Shown: positions 8,384 through 15,757, counted from the first letter of the stretch. The stretch: 32,515 nt of DNA from Clostridiales bacterium (GCA_009782505.1 WRIW01000020.1:1-32515); one strand, 5' to 3'. The notes: generated from the sequence alone by a model not told the origin. Numbers and translations are program-made.

Positions 8384-9067
8384 TTAAGCCAGCATGGCCA
8401 ACACGGCTCCCAGCCAGCCGCTTGCGATAAGGAAGCCCATAAGGATGAGAAAAACGCCGGACAGCTTGGTGATGAGGCTCAGGCGGCTTTTAATAAAGGC
8501 AAAGCCGGTTTTTCCCTGATGGATCAGCAGAGCGCCCAGGATAAAGGGGACGCCTAATCCGGCGGAGTAGCAAAGCAGCATGAGTATGCCGTGAAGCGCC
8601 GAGCCTTTTTGCGCGGCTAAGACAAGGGCCGACCCCAGAAACGCTCCCACGCAAGGGGTCCAGGTCACGGAAAATATCAAACCCAGCAGGAAAGCAAAAA
8701 ATCGGCCGGCCGGCTTACCGCGGAGCTTAGCGAATCCCGGAAACGAGGGTAGTCTTAAAGGGATAAGCCCCAGATAATGCAGGCCAAACAGGATGACGGC
8801 GCCTCCGCCGAGAAGCTGAAGCGTCCTTTGCCGGCGGACCAGCAGGCTTCCCAAAGTACCGGCAAAAGCGCCGAAGAGGAGAAATACGACGGAGAACCCC
8901 AGCACAAAACATATAGCATTCGCGAGGATCCTAAGGTCGGCGGGTTTCGCGTCGTCCGCCTCCATGCTGTCGCCGGTAAAATATAGGACATAGACGGGCA
9001 GCATAGGCAAAAGGCAAGGCGATATAAAGGTGAGCATCCCCTCAAGAAAGGTCAACAGGTAATCCAT
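8384..9067 (-). CDS. ccdA: CcdA-like thiol-disulfide transport membrane protein
   Basis: A 227-residue polytopic membrane protein of the CcdA/DsbD transmembrane family with about six spans. The two family cysteines are present: Cys18 in FISPCLLPMLP of the first span and Cys139 in SVTWTPCVG of the fourth. It carries reducing power from cytoplasmic thioredoxin across the membrane to an extracytoplasmic thioredoxin-like protein, here most likely the TlpA-type protein encoded next. The two are co-oriented and nearly contiguous, so one operon is expected. Start ATG 9067, with GCGGAGAA about ten bases upstream. No cytochrome c maturation genes are in view, so the end user of the electrons is unknown. 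Confidence 0.93.
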   Translation of the reverse strand: MDYLLTFLEGMLTFISPCLLPMLPVYVLYFTGDSMEADDAKPADLRILANAICFVLGFSVVFLLFGAFAGTLGSLLVRRQRTLQLLGGGAVILFGLHYLGLIPLRLPSFPGFAKLRGKPAGRFFAFLLGLIFSVTWTPCVGAFLGSALVLAAQKGSALHGILMLLCYSAGLGVPFILGALLIHQGKTGFAFIKSRLSLITKLSGVFLILMGFLIASGWLGAVLAMLA

Positions 9068-9302
9068 GACGCGTTATTCTCCGCTTAGCATTTATTGTGT
9101 CTGAGGCTCCTGCTTATTTTAGCATAAAATAGCCGCCCCGTCTCACTAGTACTCCGCAACACCTAAAAGTTGCATTCTTTGCGGCCTTTTTCCCACGATA
9201 CTGCGTTACTCCTCGGTCAAATACCACCTTGATATGGAGTGCCATGCGGAATCATGGTATAGTGTTCATGGAATAGATCAAGATGAAAGGCGGCAAACGA
9301 AT
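9068..9302. promoter_or_regulatory. Divergent intergenic region between ccdA and the mazG-like gene
   Basis: This 235-base spacer must contain promoters for both directions. For the plus strand the best signal is an extended -10, TGG-TATAGT (9255–9263), without a clear -35. A short hairpin GCAAC/GTTGC lies at 9156–9172. Next to it, CACCTAAAAGTTGCATTC and then TTTGCGG (9160–9184) resemble the leader of the molybdenum hydroxylase operon (4106–4132). ATTTTA-GCA-TAAAAT (9116–9130) is a small palindrome. No gene is supported here. Confidence 0.4.
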
Positions 9303-10586
9303 ATGCCGGTACTATGGATAGCCGGGCTGGGGCCGGGGGAACTGAGAATGCTGACGACTGATACATTGCTGGCGATAGGGCAAGCGGAAAAGGTGATCCT
9401 GCGTACGAAGGCGCACCCTGCCGCGGCGGCAGTTTCAGAGCTGCGGGGAGACGCCGTCTTCTGCGACGATTTCTATGAGGCCGGCGGGAGCTTTCGGCAG
9501 GTGTATGAGGCTATCGTGGATCATGTATACGCGGAGGCGCTGAGCTGCGGGTCCGTTTGCTACTGCGTGCCGGGGCATCCCCTGGTGGCGGAGGAGACGG
9601 TACGGCTTCTGCTGGCAAGGGCGGCAGGCGCGGCAGATGGAGCGGGCCGGAGCGGCACGGAGTCGCCTTTCGCAGCGGATGAAGCTGCCGCCGCGCCTGT
9701 GGAAATCCGCGTACTGCCTGCGGTGAGCTTCCTGGACGCCGCTTTTGTGGCGCTGGGGATAGACCCGATACAGGAGAGGCTGACCATATTGGACGCGGCG
9801 TCCATATGGGGCGACGAAAATAATAATGGCGGCAATGACGGCGGCGAAGGCAATGGCGACGCCGATGATGCCGGCGATAGCTCTAACGGCAACGTTGGCG
9901 ATAGGGCGGGTTGGATGCCTCTGCCGAAAGGAAGCTGCCTGTTTGCCCAGGTGTACGACCGGATGGTAGCCGGGGAGCTGAAGCTCGCCCTGCTGGAAGA
10001 GGCCCCGCCGGAAGCCGAGGTCAAAATCCTGCATCGCACCGGGATCAAAGGGGAAGAAGAGCTGATCCTTTGCCCCCTGGCAGAGCTTGACCATTTCAAG
10101 GGCTTCGATCATCTGACGTCGGTGTATCTGCCGTACATCGGCAGCGGTGGCGCCGTACAGCGGCTGCCGGATGCGCCTCCTGCGGCTTCTTACCCCCTGG
10201 ACGGGCTGGTGGAAGTGCTGCGCAGGCTCCTTGGCCCCGGCGGCTGCCCCTGGGACCAGGCCCAGACCCACGAGACCCTGAAGCCGTACTTGCTGGAGGA
10301 GGCGAACGAAGCCCTGGAAGCCATCGACGAGAAGGACATGGACCACTTAAAGGAAGAGCTGGGCGACGTCCTGATGCAGGTGGTATTCCACTGCGCCCTG
10401 GCGGAGGCGCGGGGGGACTTCGATATCAACGGCGTCATTGACGGGATCACGGAGAAAATGATCCGCCGCCACCCCCATGTATTCGGGGATGAGAAGGCCG
10501 AAAACCCGGAAGAAGTGATGGTATTGTGGAAAAAAATAAAAGAAAAGGAAAAAGAGAGCAGGGGCATAATACCGGATAAGGGGTAA
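9303..10586 (+). CDS. Tetrapyrrole-methylase-like/MazG fusion (YabN-type) nucleoside triphosphate pyrophosphohydrolase
   Basis: 427 residues from ATG 9303. The N-terminal SAM-dependent methylase-like domain begins VLWIAGLGPGELRMLT and ends around residue 290. The C-terminal MazG domain (about 300–425) has GGCPWDQAQTHETLKPYLLE, the metal-binding EEANE (332–336) and E352-x2-D355, and RRHPHVFGD. The MazG part hydrolyses (d)NTPs to monophosphate and pyrophosphate, a house-cleaning role; the function of the methylase domain in YabN proteins is unclear. Only one MazG copy is present. Two low-complexity inserts interrupt the methylase domain: an Ala/Gly-rich one around residues 105–135 and a Gly/Asn/Asp-rich one at about 170–203. 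It precedes hup, as in many Clostridia. The frame is open to 9234, but the homology starts after 9303. Confidence 0.9.
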   Translation: MPVLWIAGLGPGELRMLTTDTLLAIGQAEKVILRTKAHPAAAAVSELRGDAVFCDDFYEAGGSFRQVYEAIVDHVYAEALSCGSVCYCVPGHPLVAEETVRLLLARAAGAADGAGRSGTESPFAADEAAAAPVEIRVLPAVSFLDAAFVALGIDPIQERLTILDAASIWGDENNNGGNDGGEGNGDADDAGDSSNGNVGDRAGWMPLPKGSCLFAQVYDRMVAGELKLALLEEAPPEAEVKILHRTGIKGEEELILCPLAELDHFKGFDHLTSVYLPYIGSGGAVQRLPDAPPAASYPLDGLVEVLRRLLGPGGCPWDQAQTHETLKPYLLEEANEALEAIDEKDMDHLKEELGDVLMQVVFHCALAEARGDFDINGVIDGITEKMIRRHPHVFGDEKAENPEEVMVLWKKIKEKEKESRGIIPDKG

Positions 10587-10631
10587 TCGGGGAAAAAGTC
10601 GAAAAAAAACCTTAATAAATCAATGTTTTCC

Positions 10632-10660
10632 TTGTTTTTTCGCAGGATATTTATTATGAT
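10632..10660 (+). promoter_or_regulatory. Promoter of hup
   Basis: TTGTTT (10632–10637), a 17-base spacer and TATGAT (10655–10660) fit a vegetative promoter in an AT-rich gap after mazG. The hup start at 10703 is about 35 bases downstream of the expected transcript start. Confidence 0.55.
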
Positions 10661-10702
10661 AATAGAAATTAGTAAAATACTTTTATTACAGGAGGGATTG
10701 GT

Positions 10703-10975
10703 TTGAATAAGGCAGAACTCGTAGCAAAAGTCGCGGAGAAAGCCGGGTTGTCCAAGAAAGACGCTGAAAAGGCTGTAGTGGCGGTTTTCGACAGTATCCA
10801 GGCTTCACTGAAGGCCGGCGACAAGGTTCAGTTGGTGGGCTTCGGCACCTTTGAGACTCGTGAGAGAGGCGCTCGCACGGGACGCAACCCCCGCAGCGGC
10901 GCGACCATTCAGATCCCCGCTTCGAAAGTCCCCGCGTTTAAGGCAGGCAAAGCTTTGAAGGATGCGATCGGCTGA
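10703..10975 (+). CDS. hup: HU family DNA-binding protein
   Basis: A 90-residue bacterial histone-like protein, the standard HU length. It starts [20 protein letters not shown]. The DNA-binding arm carries [21 protein letters not shown] followed by the [17 protein letters not shown]-terminus, which is diagnostic. HU dimers bend and compact DNA without strong sequence preference. The start is TTG at 10703, supported by GGAGGG (10691–10696) six bases upstream and by alignment to the usual MNK start. It has its own promoter and terminator and so can be expressed apart from its neighbours in the mazG–rqcP cluster. Confidence 0.97.
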   Translation: MNKAELVAKVAEKAGLSKKDAEKAVVAVFDSIQASLKAGDKVQLVGFGTFETRERGARTGRNPRSGATIQIPASKVPAFKAGKALKDAIG

Positions 10976-11003
10976 GCGATGTCACAGTCAAGGCAATGAA
11001 AAG

Positions 11004-11053
11004 AAACGGCTTTGGGATTATCCCGGACGGATTGTCCCGAGGCCGTTTTATTT
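11004..11053 (+). terminator. Rho-independent terminator after hup
   Basis: AAACGGC (11004–11010) pairs with GCCGTTT (11042–11048). The stem extends inward through U·G pairs to GGGA/TCCC, about 14 pairs in all, and is followed by TTTTATTT. It lies 28 bases after the hup stop. Confidence 0.75.
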
Positions 11054-11098
11054 ACAAATAGTATACACAACGCGAATAAAGTGGTGAGGTCGTTCATT

Positions 11099-11356
11099 AT
11101 GAGGTTGGATAAATTTCTTAAAGTCTCGCGGCTGATCAAGCGGCGGACGGTGGCGAAGGAGATAGTGGACGCCGGGCGGGTCAAGGTCAACGGCAGGATA
11201 GCCAAGCCGGGCAACGAGGTCGGCGTAGGCGACCGGCTTGAGATCGGCTTCGGGCAGCGGCTGGTAAGCGCGGAGATAGTCGAGATCAGAGAGACCGTGC
11301 GCGCCGAGGAAGCGGCAAGCCTCTACCGGATACTGGAAGGGGCCCCCATCGAGTGA
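11099..11356 (+). CDS. rqcP: S4-domain RNA-binding protein RqcP (YabO)
   Basis: This is a compact 85-residue S4-domain protein: MRLDKFLKVSRLIKRRTVAKEI, then DAGRVKVNGRIAKPG, and the GDRLEIGFG strand. The size and position (after mazG and hup, before divIC) match YabO/RqcP. In Bacillus that protein binds the 50S subunit and supports poly-Ala tailing in ribosome-associated quality control together with RqcH. I place the start at ATG 11099 with GGTGAGG about ten bases upstream; the longer frame from 11012 would run through the hup terminator. It is followed 13 bases later by the MFS transporter gene. Confidence 0.93.
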   Translation: MRLDKFLKVSRLIKRRTVAKEIVDAGRVKVNGRIAKPGNEVGVGDRLEIGFGQRLVSAEIVEIRETVRAEEAASLYRILEGAPIE

Positions 11357-11369
11357 AACGAGGTAATAC

Positions 11370-12599
11370 ATGAGCGAACAGCAGAAGCCCCGCATCAAGC
11401 CGGAGCTAAAGATATTCTTCATCATCGTCGCCCTTACCGGCTTTGGGATGGCGATGAGCGACAGCGTCATGGCGAATTTCTTTAAAGACGCCTACAATGT
11501 GACCGCGGTCCAGCGCGGATTCCTGGAGTTCCCCCGGGAGTTCCCCGGCATACTGTGCTTCCTGGTGGTGGCGGTGACTTCGGCATTTGGGGACGTGCGC
11601 CTCGCCATCGTCGCCCAGCTGCTGACTATACTTGGCGCGGTCGTCCTGGGCTTGTTTTCGCCGCCCTTCGCCGTCATGGTGGTTTTCCTCTTCATCAACT
11701 CCGTAGGTATGCATTTGTACATCCCGCTTCAAGACAGCATAGGCATGTTCATCATTGGCCAGGATAACCTGGGCAGGCGGATGGGGCAGTACAACGGCAT
11801 ACGCACCGCTTTCTCCATGCTTGCCAGCGTCATCATATTCTTCGGCTTCCGTACGGGGTTCTTCAGCCTCAAAACGCCGGTGAAGCTGCCCTTCCTGATC
11901 AGCTCGGTGGCGCTGCTGGGCATCACGGCGCTGTACCTCCTGCTGTACTCGAAGTACCGCGTGTTTGGCGAGGTCCGCAAGCAGAAGGTGGAGATCGTCA
12001 TCCGCAAGGAGTACAAGTTTTACTATATGCTGGCCGTACTCCACGGCGTGCAGAAGCAGATCATGTTCGTGTTCGCCCCCTGGGTCCTCATCGAGATACT
12101 GAGCCGCCAGGCGGATACCCTGGCCCTGCTGGGGATCATCTCTTCATTCTGCGGGATATTCTTCCTGCCGGCCGTGGGGCGCTGGATCGACCGCTTCGGC
12201 ACGAAGAGGCTCCTGCTCATCGAGGGATGCCTGTTTGTCGTCGTCTATATCACTTACGGGATGCTAAGCAGCGGCTTTACCAGCGGCGCCATCGCGCTGA
12301 CCGGGCTCCCGGTATTCTTTGTCTGCGCCTTGTTTATCTTTGACCGGCTCACCATGCAGCTGGGCATGGTCCGCACGGCATATCTGAAGTCCATCGCGGT
12401 AGACCCGGCGGATATCACCCCGACCCTGTCCTCCGCCCTCAGCATGGATCATGTGGTATCCATCGTCTGCGCGTACCTGGGCGGCCTGGCGTGGAACGGG
12501 TACGGACCCCAGTACGTATTCTTCATCGCGGCGGCCTTATCCTTGCTCAATGTGGTGGTTGCCCTGCTCATCAAAGCCCCCGTGAAGGCGGCAGCGTGA
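11370..12599 (+). CDS. Major facilitator superfamily transporter
   Basis: A 409-residue protein with about twelve predicted membrane spans. The cytoplasmic loop after span 2 is reduced (SAFGDVRLAIVAQLL), the central loop is near LLYSKYRVFGEVRKQKVEI, and the second-half motif GRWIDRFGTKRLLLI is the classical MFS motif A repeat. It would move a small solute across the membrane; the substrate is not recognisable. It occupies the place between rqcP and divIC where spore-forming Firmicutes carry yabP and yabQ. It starts 13 bases after rqcP with GAGG upstream, so it is probably co-transcribed with it. Confidence 0.88.
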   Translation: MSEQQKPRIKPELKIFFIIVALTGFGMAMSDSVMANFFKDAYNVTAVQRGFLEFPREFPGILCFLVVAVTSAFGDVRLAIVAQLLTILGAVVLGLFSPPFAVMVVFLFINSVGMHLYIPLQDSIGMFIIGQDNLGRRMGQYNGIRTAFSMLASVIIFFGFRTGFFSLKTPVKLPFLISSVALLGITALYLLLYSKYRVFGEVRKQKVEIVIRKEYKFYYMLAVLHGVQKQIMFVFAPWVLIEILSRQADTLALLGIISSFCGIFFLPAVGRWIDRFGTKRLLLIEGCLFVVVYITYGMLSSGFTSGAIALTGLPVFFVCALFIFDRLTMQLGMVRTAYLKSIAVDPADITPTLSSALSMDHVVSIVCAYLGGLAWNGYGPQYVFFIAAALSLLNVVVALLIKAPVKAAA

Positions 12600-12616
12600 A
12601 AAAATGAGAAAAAGGC

Positions 12617-12645
12617 TTGATTTTTTCCAAAAATAGCAGGATAAT
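12617..12645 (+). promoter_or_regulatory. Candidate promoter of divIC
   Basis: TTGATT (12617–12622), a 17-base spacer and GATAAT (12640–12645) lie 85 bases before the divIC start. This would let divIC and the genes after it be expressed independently of the MFS gene. Confidence 0.5.
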
Positions 12646-12730
12646 GGAAAGAACCGGCGAATTACAATATATTGCAGAAAGCTATGATTTTGGTACCCGC
12701 TGCCGGGTTATCCGGATTCGAAGGAGACGA

Positions 12731-13186
12731 ATGGCAAAAGCGCCGACCCAGAAGACAAGCAAGACACGCGCTGTAGAGAAGCAGATGTCCATCACGGTAG
12801 TTCCCCAGGGGCCCGGGAGCCAGGACATCCATGTGGAAGTCAAGCGTAATCTTTCCGCGAAGAAACGCAGGAGCCAGAGGAGGTTTGCGGCGTTTTTGTT
12901 CGGCGTCATGTTCCTCATGCTTTTTCCCATGGCAAGGGATGTGGCGGCGTACTATAAGATGAATAAGGACTATGAGGGGCTGCAGCAATACAATCTGGAG
13001 CTCAAAGCCGTGCGGCAGCAGCTTGAGGATGAGCGGGAATCCCTGGACTCCCCCGAGATGGTGGAGCGGCTGGCGAGGGAAGAGCTGGATATGGTCATGC
13101 CCGGCGAAAGTAAGGTTTATCAGGCCATACCCACCGAGAACCTGCCAAGGAGAGAGAACCTGAGGACAAACGAGGTGCTTCATTGA
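12731..13186 (+). CDS. divIC: Septum formation initiator family protein (DivIC/FtsL-like)
   Basis: A 151-residue bitopic membrane protein: a basic cytoplasmic N-terminus (to about residue 55), one membrane span (RRFAAFLFGVMFLMLFPMA), then a coiled coil (MNKDYEGLQQYNLELKAV and on to QLEDERESLDSP) and the family C-terminus MVERLAREELDMVMPGE. DivIC acts with FtsL and DivIB in the divisome outside the cell membrane. The start at ATG 12731 is set by AAGGAG (12721–12726); upstream codons in the open frame are not family-like. Its place before the S1-domain gene matches the conserved yabO–divIC–yabR order. The name is given by family and synteny. Confidence 0.9.
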   Translation: MAKAPTQKTSKTRAVEKQMSITVVPQGPGSQDIHVEVKRNLSAKKRRSQRRFAAFLFGVMFLMLFPMARDVAAYYKMNKDYEGLQQYNLELKAVRQQLEDERESLDSPEMVERLAREELDMVMPGESKVYQAIPTENLPRRENLRTNEVLH

Positions 13187-13225
13187 TCATCATGATTACG
13201 GGAAATCAGGAGGACGTCTTTATCC

Positions 13226-13693
13226 ATGGCCATTGAAGTTGGGACCATCGTGGAGGGGATCGTTTCAGGCATCACGAATTTCGGCGCGTTTATCACCTTG
13301 CCGGGAAATGTCGTGGGCCTGGTGCATATCTCTGAGGTAGCGGACGCTTACGTCAAGGACGTCAAAGACTACCTCAAGGAGCAGGACAAGGTTCAGGTCA
13401 AGGTAATCAATATCGACCCGAAGGGCAAGATCGGCTTGTCCATCAAGCAGGCGAAGGTTCAAGCGCCGGGCGGGCAGGCGGAGCCGCCGCCCGTGGCGCG
13501 CAAGGACAGGCCCCCCGCGAGGCCTCCGGGGCCGCCGGCGCGGGGCGCGGGCTACAGCTCCAACCGTGGCGGGCTGCCGGAGTCATTTGAGGATAAGCTA
13601 TCCAAGTTTATCAAGGAAAGCGACCAGAAGCAGCTTGAATTCCGCCGCAGCACAGACGCGAAGCGCGGTGGCAGGGGCGCGGGCAGGGGCTAG
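13226..13693 (+). CDS. S1 RNA-binding domain protein (YabR-like)
   Basis: A 155-residue protein with an N-terminal S1 domain (about residues 3–75): VGTIVEGIVSGITNFGAFI, LVHISEVADAYVKDV and GKIGLSIKQAK. It is followed by a Pro/Arg/Gly-rich, probably disordered linker and a basic Gly/Arg tail (KRGGRGAGRG). The domain fits the YabR/general stress protein 13 group, which binds RNA or ribosomes. The ribosome site is AGGAGG (13208–13213). It stands 39 bases after divIC and one base before the ppx/gppA-like start, so all three are likely in one transcript. Confidence 0.92.
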   Translation: MAIEVGTIVEGIVSGITNFGAFITLPGNVVGLVHISEVADAYVKDVKDYLKEQDKVQVKVINIDPKGKIGLSIKQAKVQAPGGQAEPPPVARKDRPPARPPGPPARGAGYSSNRGGLPESFEDKLSKFIKESDQKQLEFRRSTDAKRGGRGAGRG

Positions 13694-13694
13694 G

Positions 13695-14618
13695 ATGAGC
13701 GGCTATCGCGCGGTGATGGATATCGGTACGAACTCCTGCAGGCTCATCGTCGCCGAAGTCGGCGATGATTGGGACGTCACCCATCTGCGGCAGATGCGGG
13801 TCACCCGCATCGGCGAGGGGCTGGGGAGCGGGAGCCTTCATATAAGCAGGGCGGCGATGGACAGGACCCTTGCGGCGCTCCTTGAGTATAAGGCCATGAT
13901 CGAGGGCTTCCCCGTGGACAAGGTCGTGCTCATGGGCACCCAGGCCCTCCGGGAAGCGGACAATGGCGCGGACTTTGCCGCCGAGGTGAAGGAGCGGACG
14001 GGGTTCCGCCTGGAGATCATCAGCAGCAGACGCGAGGCTTGCCTGAGCTACGCGGGCGCGGCCGGGGGGCTGAGGGGCGCGGCTATGGCAGGGCCGCTGG
14101 TATTGGATATCGGCGCGGGCAGTACGGAGCTATTCTGGGAAGAGAGCGCGGTTGAGGGTGTGAGCGCCCCCATCGGCGCTTTGCGTTTGTTGGAGAGCCC
14201 TCTTGACGGGCAGGGTATACTAGCCGCCTTGCGGGCCGGCTGGGGCGGCAGGGAAGCCCCGGGCAGCGGGTCGGCAGCAGACTGCGCGGTCGACCGGGAT
14301 GGCGGGGATGACAAAAGGCCCCTCGTGGCGGTAGGCGGTACCGCTACCACTCTGGGGGCCATACATCTGGATATGAAGGTTTACGACCCGGAGGCTATGC
14401 TGGGCCTGAGGCTTAGCCGCGCCCGGGTGGAAGAAGTACAACACATGCTGGAAGGCATGACCCCCCGGGAGCGCCTCGCCCTGCCCGGTATGACCCCCGG
14501 CCGGGAAGACGTATTGCCCTGGGGGCTGCGGATCCTCCTGGGGGCGATGGACTACTGCCGCCGGGACAGCGTCGTCATCTGCGACAGGGATCTGCTCTAC
14601 GGCGCTTTGTATGAGTGA
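13695..14618 (+). CDS. Ppx/GppA family exopolyphosphatase/guanosine pentaphosphatase
   Basis: 307 residues of the ASKHA-fold Ppx/GppA family. The phosphate-binding motifs are MDIGTNSCRLIVAEV near the N-terminus, LVLDIGAGSTELFW near residue 137 and VAVGGTATTLGAI near residue 215. Family members remove terminal phosphates from polyphosphate or convert pppGpp to ppGpp. The protein is of the short (about 300-residue) form without the HD domain. The start ATG 13695 follows the stop of the S1 gene by one base. Before the third motif there is a Gly/Ser/Asp-rich insertion (residues about 182–212). Whether it acts on polyphosphate or pppGpp cannot be told. Confidence 0.92.
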   Translation: MSGYRAVMDIGTNSCRLIVAEVGDDWDVTHLRQMRVTRIGEGLGSGSLHISRAAMDRTLAALLEYKAMIEGFPVDKVVLMGTQALREADNGADFAAEVKERTGFRLEIISSRREACLSYAGAAGGLRGAAMAGPLVLDIGAGSTELFWEESAVEGVSAPIGALRLLESPLDGQGILAALRAGWGGREAPGSGSAADCAVDRDGGDDKRPLVAVGGTATTLGAIHLDMKVYDPEAMLGLRLSRARVEEVQHMLEGMTPRERLALPGMTPGREDVLPWGLRILLGAMDYCRRDSVVICDRDLLYGALYE

Positions 14619-14667
14619 ACGCCGGCCTGGCAGGGCGCGGCATGTCCCGCGAATCCCTTGGAAGCCT

Positions 14668-15207
14668 TTACTTAGCCGGCGTTACGTTCATAAAACTCAG
14701 GATATTGACCAAGTCGTCTTTCGAGACGGCTCCTTCGTGTATGGTGAATACCGGCTCTTCGGTGTCCACGGAGATAAAGGTGCTTAAGATGATCCCGATG
14801 CCCAGGGGCAGGGTGATGGGCAGCCCTTCTTCATTAAAGAAAAACTGGCTGGGGATGACCTGTACGGGGAAGCCTTCCCTGGCGTCTGGTTTCAGCGCAA
14901 GGTCCACGGCGCAGATGAGTATACTGCCGCCGTAGTTTTTGTTGATCTGCTCAAGGGCCGCCAAAGTATCCAGGGAGGCGGGGCTGTCGTCGCCGAAGTT
15001 GAGTATGACCGGCAGGCCTTGGGAAAGCAGCTCCTGCAAGTCAAATTCCGTGACCTGGGCCAGCGGGACGTAAAGGTTTTCCACCGGGGGGGGCGGCTCG
15101 GGCTCGGAAGGGCCTGGGGAAGCGCCGCAAGCGGCAAGCAACGCCGCTATCAGGCAGGCCGCCAGGAGGGAAGTTATCGCCTTTTGAAGTCGATTCGTCA
15201 TATTCAC
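14668..15207 (-). CDS. Lipoprotein with thioredoxin-like domain lacking the CXXC cysteines
   Basis: 179 residues with a lipoprotein signal peptide; the lipobox is LLAAC with Cys27 as the lipidated residue, followed by a Pro/Glu-rich spacer. The rest resembles a TlpA/thioredoxin fold: strand PVILNFGDD, then SPAS (75–78) where the CXXC redox pair normally stands, strand ILICAVDLAL, and the cis-Pro loop VIPSQFFFNEEG. Both redox cysteines appear replaced by serine, so a classical disulfide role is unlikely; a binding or chaperone role is conceivable. The start is GTG 15207, 10 bases after the stop of the DtxR-type gene, with GAGG overlapping that stop. The two should be co-transcribed, which would put this protein under metal control. 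Confidence 0.8.
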   Translation of the reverse strand: MNMTNRLQKAITSLLAACLIAALLAACGASPGPSEPEPPPPVENLYVPLAQVTEFDLQELLSQGLPVILNFGDDSPASLDTLAALEQINKNYGGSILICAVDLALKPDAREGFPVQVIPSQFFFNEEGLPITLPLGIGIILSTFISVDTEEPVFTIHEGAVSKDDLVNILSFMNVTPAK

Positions 15208-15217
15208 GGGTATGTCC

Positions 15218-15607
15218 TCACTTTTGATGGTATATATCGCGTTTCCAGTCTTCTATATGGCTCTTGATGGCGGAAAAGCTCATCTCGCTCATGGTATGCT
15301 CCATCCGGCAGGCGTCGTGTACCGCCTGCTTCTTGTCCACGCCCAGGAAGATCAGCCAGTCGGAGATGAGGGTATGCCTTTCATACATTGTCTCGGCTAT
15401 CTTGAGCCCGCTGTCTGTTAGCGTAATATAACCGTCCGCGTCGATGCCCACGAGCCCTTTCTCCCGGAGATTCTTCATGGCGATGCTTACGCTGGGCTTG
15501 CTGTAGTCAAGCTCGTTGACGATATCGATGGAGCGGACCCTGCCGCCGTTTTGGCTCAGGATCAGCACGGTCTCTAAGTAGTTTTCGGCTGATTCGTGGA
15601 TTTCCAA
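15218..15607 (-). CDS. DtxR/MntR-family metal-dependent transcriptional regulator
   Basis: A 129-residue regulator with an N-terminal winged helix (IHESAENYLETVLIL, then SIDIVNELDYSKPSVSIAMK as recognition region) and a dimerisation domain, but no SH3 domain. Candidate metal ligands are His78, His97, Cys100, Glu103 and His104 in VHDACRMEH. This resembles the Cys/Glu/His set of DtxR and IdeR more than the all-oxygen/His set of MntR, so Fe(II) is more likely than Mn(II). I choose TTG 15607 because GGGAGG stands seven bases upstream; ATG 15640 lacks a ribosome site. It probably represses the divergent ZIP gene and its own transcript through the operator at 15698–15715. Confidence 0.88.
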   Translation of the reverse strand: MEIHESAENYLETVLILSQNGGRVRSIDIVNELDYSKPSVSIAMKNLREKGLVGIDADGYITLTDSGLKIAETMYERHTLISDWLIFLGVDKKQAVHDACRMEHTMSEMSFSAIKSHIEDWKRDIYHQK

Positions 15608-15687
15608 GGCAAAACCTCCCGGGTTCCGTATCTCTGCCATCCGGAGCGGCGATTGATTGTGAAGAAGTATATCACAAAAGAATCCTA

Positions 15688-15716
15688 TTGACAAATCGGT
15701 TAGCTTGTACTAACCT
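15688..15716 (+). promoter_or_regulatory. Promoter of the ZIP transporter gene
   Basis: TTGACA (15688–15693), a 17-base spacer and TAACCT (15711–15716). The -35 is perfect and the -10 is moderate. The spacer is filled by the palindrome at 15698–15715, a layout typical of a repressible promoter. Confidence 0.6.
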
Positions 15717-15718
15717 AT
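15695..15718. promoter_or_regulatory. DtxR-box-like operator
   Basis: GGTTAG (15698–15703) and CTAACC (15710–15715) form an inverted repeat around CTTGTA; the outer bases AT...AT extend the symmetry. The half-sites are those of the known DtxR/IdeR box (TTAGGTTAG-CCTAACCTAA type), though with a wider centre. It lies between regulator and ZIP genes and overlaps the ZIP promoter, so the adjacent regulator is the natural ligand. Confidence 0.6.
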
Positions 15719-15757
15719 AGTTACGAGGTACGAAGATAACCGCGGGGGGGTGGGGCA

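Noticed and set aside
9435-10346. 303-residue minus-strand open frame over the MazG-type gene
   Set aside because: It is antisense to conserved methylase and MazG motifs and shows no protein family features.
14618-14683. Inverted repeat AACGCCGGC/GCCGGCGTT between ppx/gppA and the lipoprotein gene as a bidirectional terminator
   Set aside because: The arms are about 48 bases apart, the right arm lies within the lipoprotein coding end, and there is no T run after either arm.
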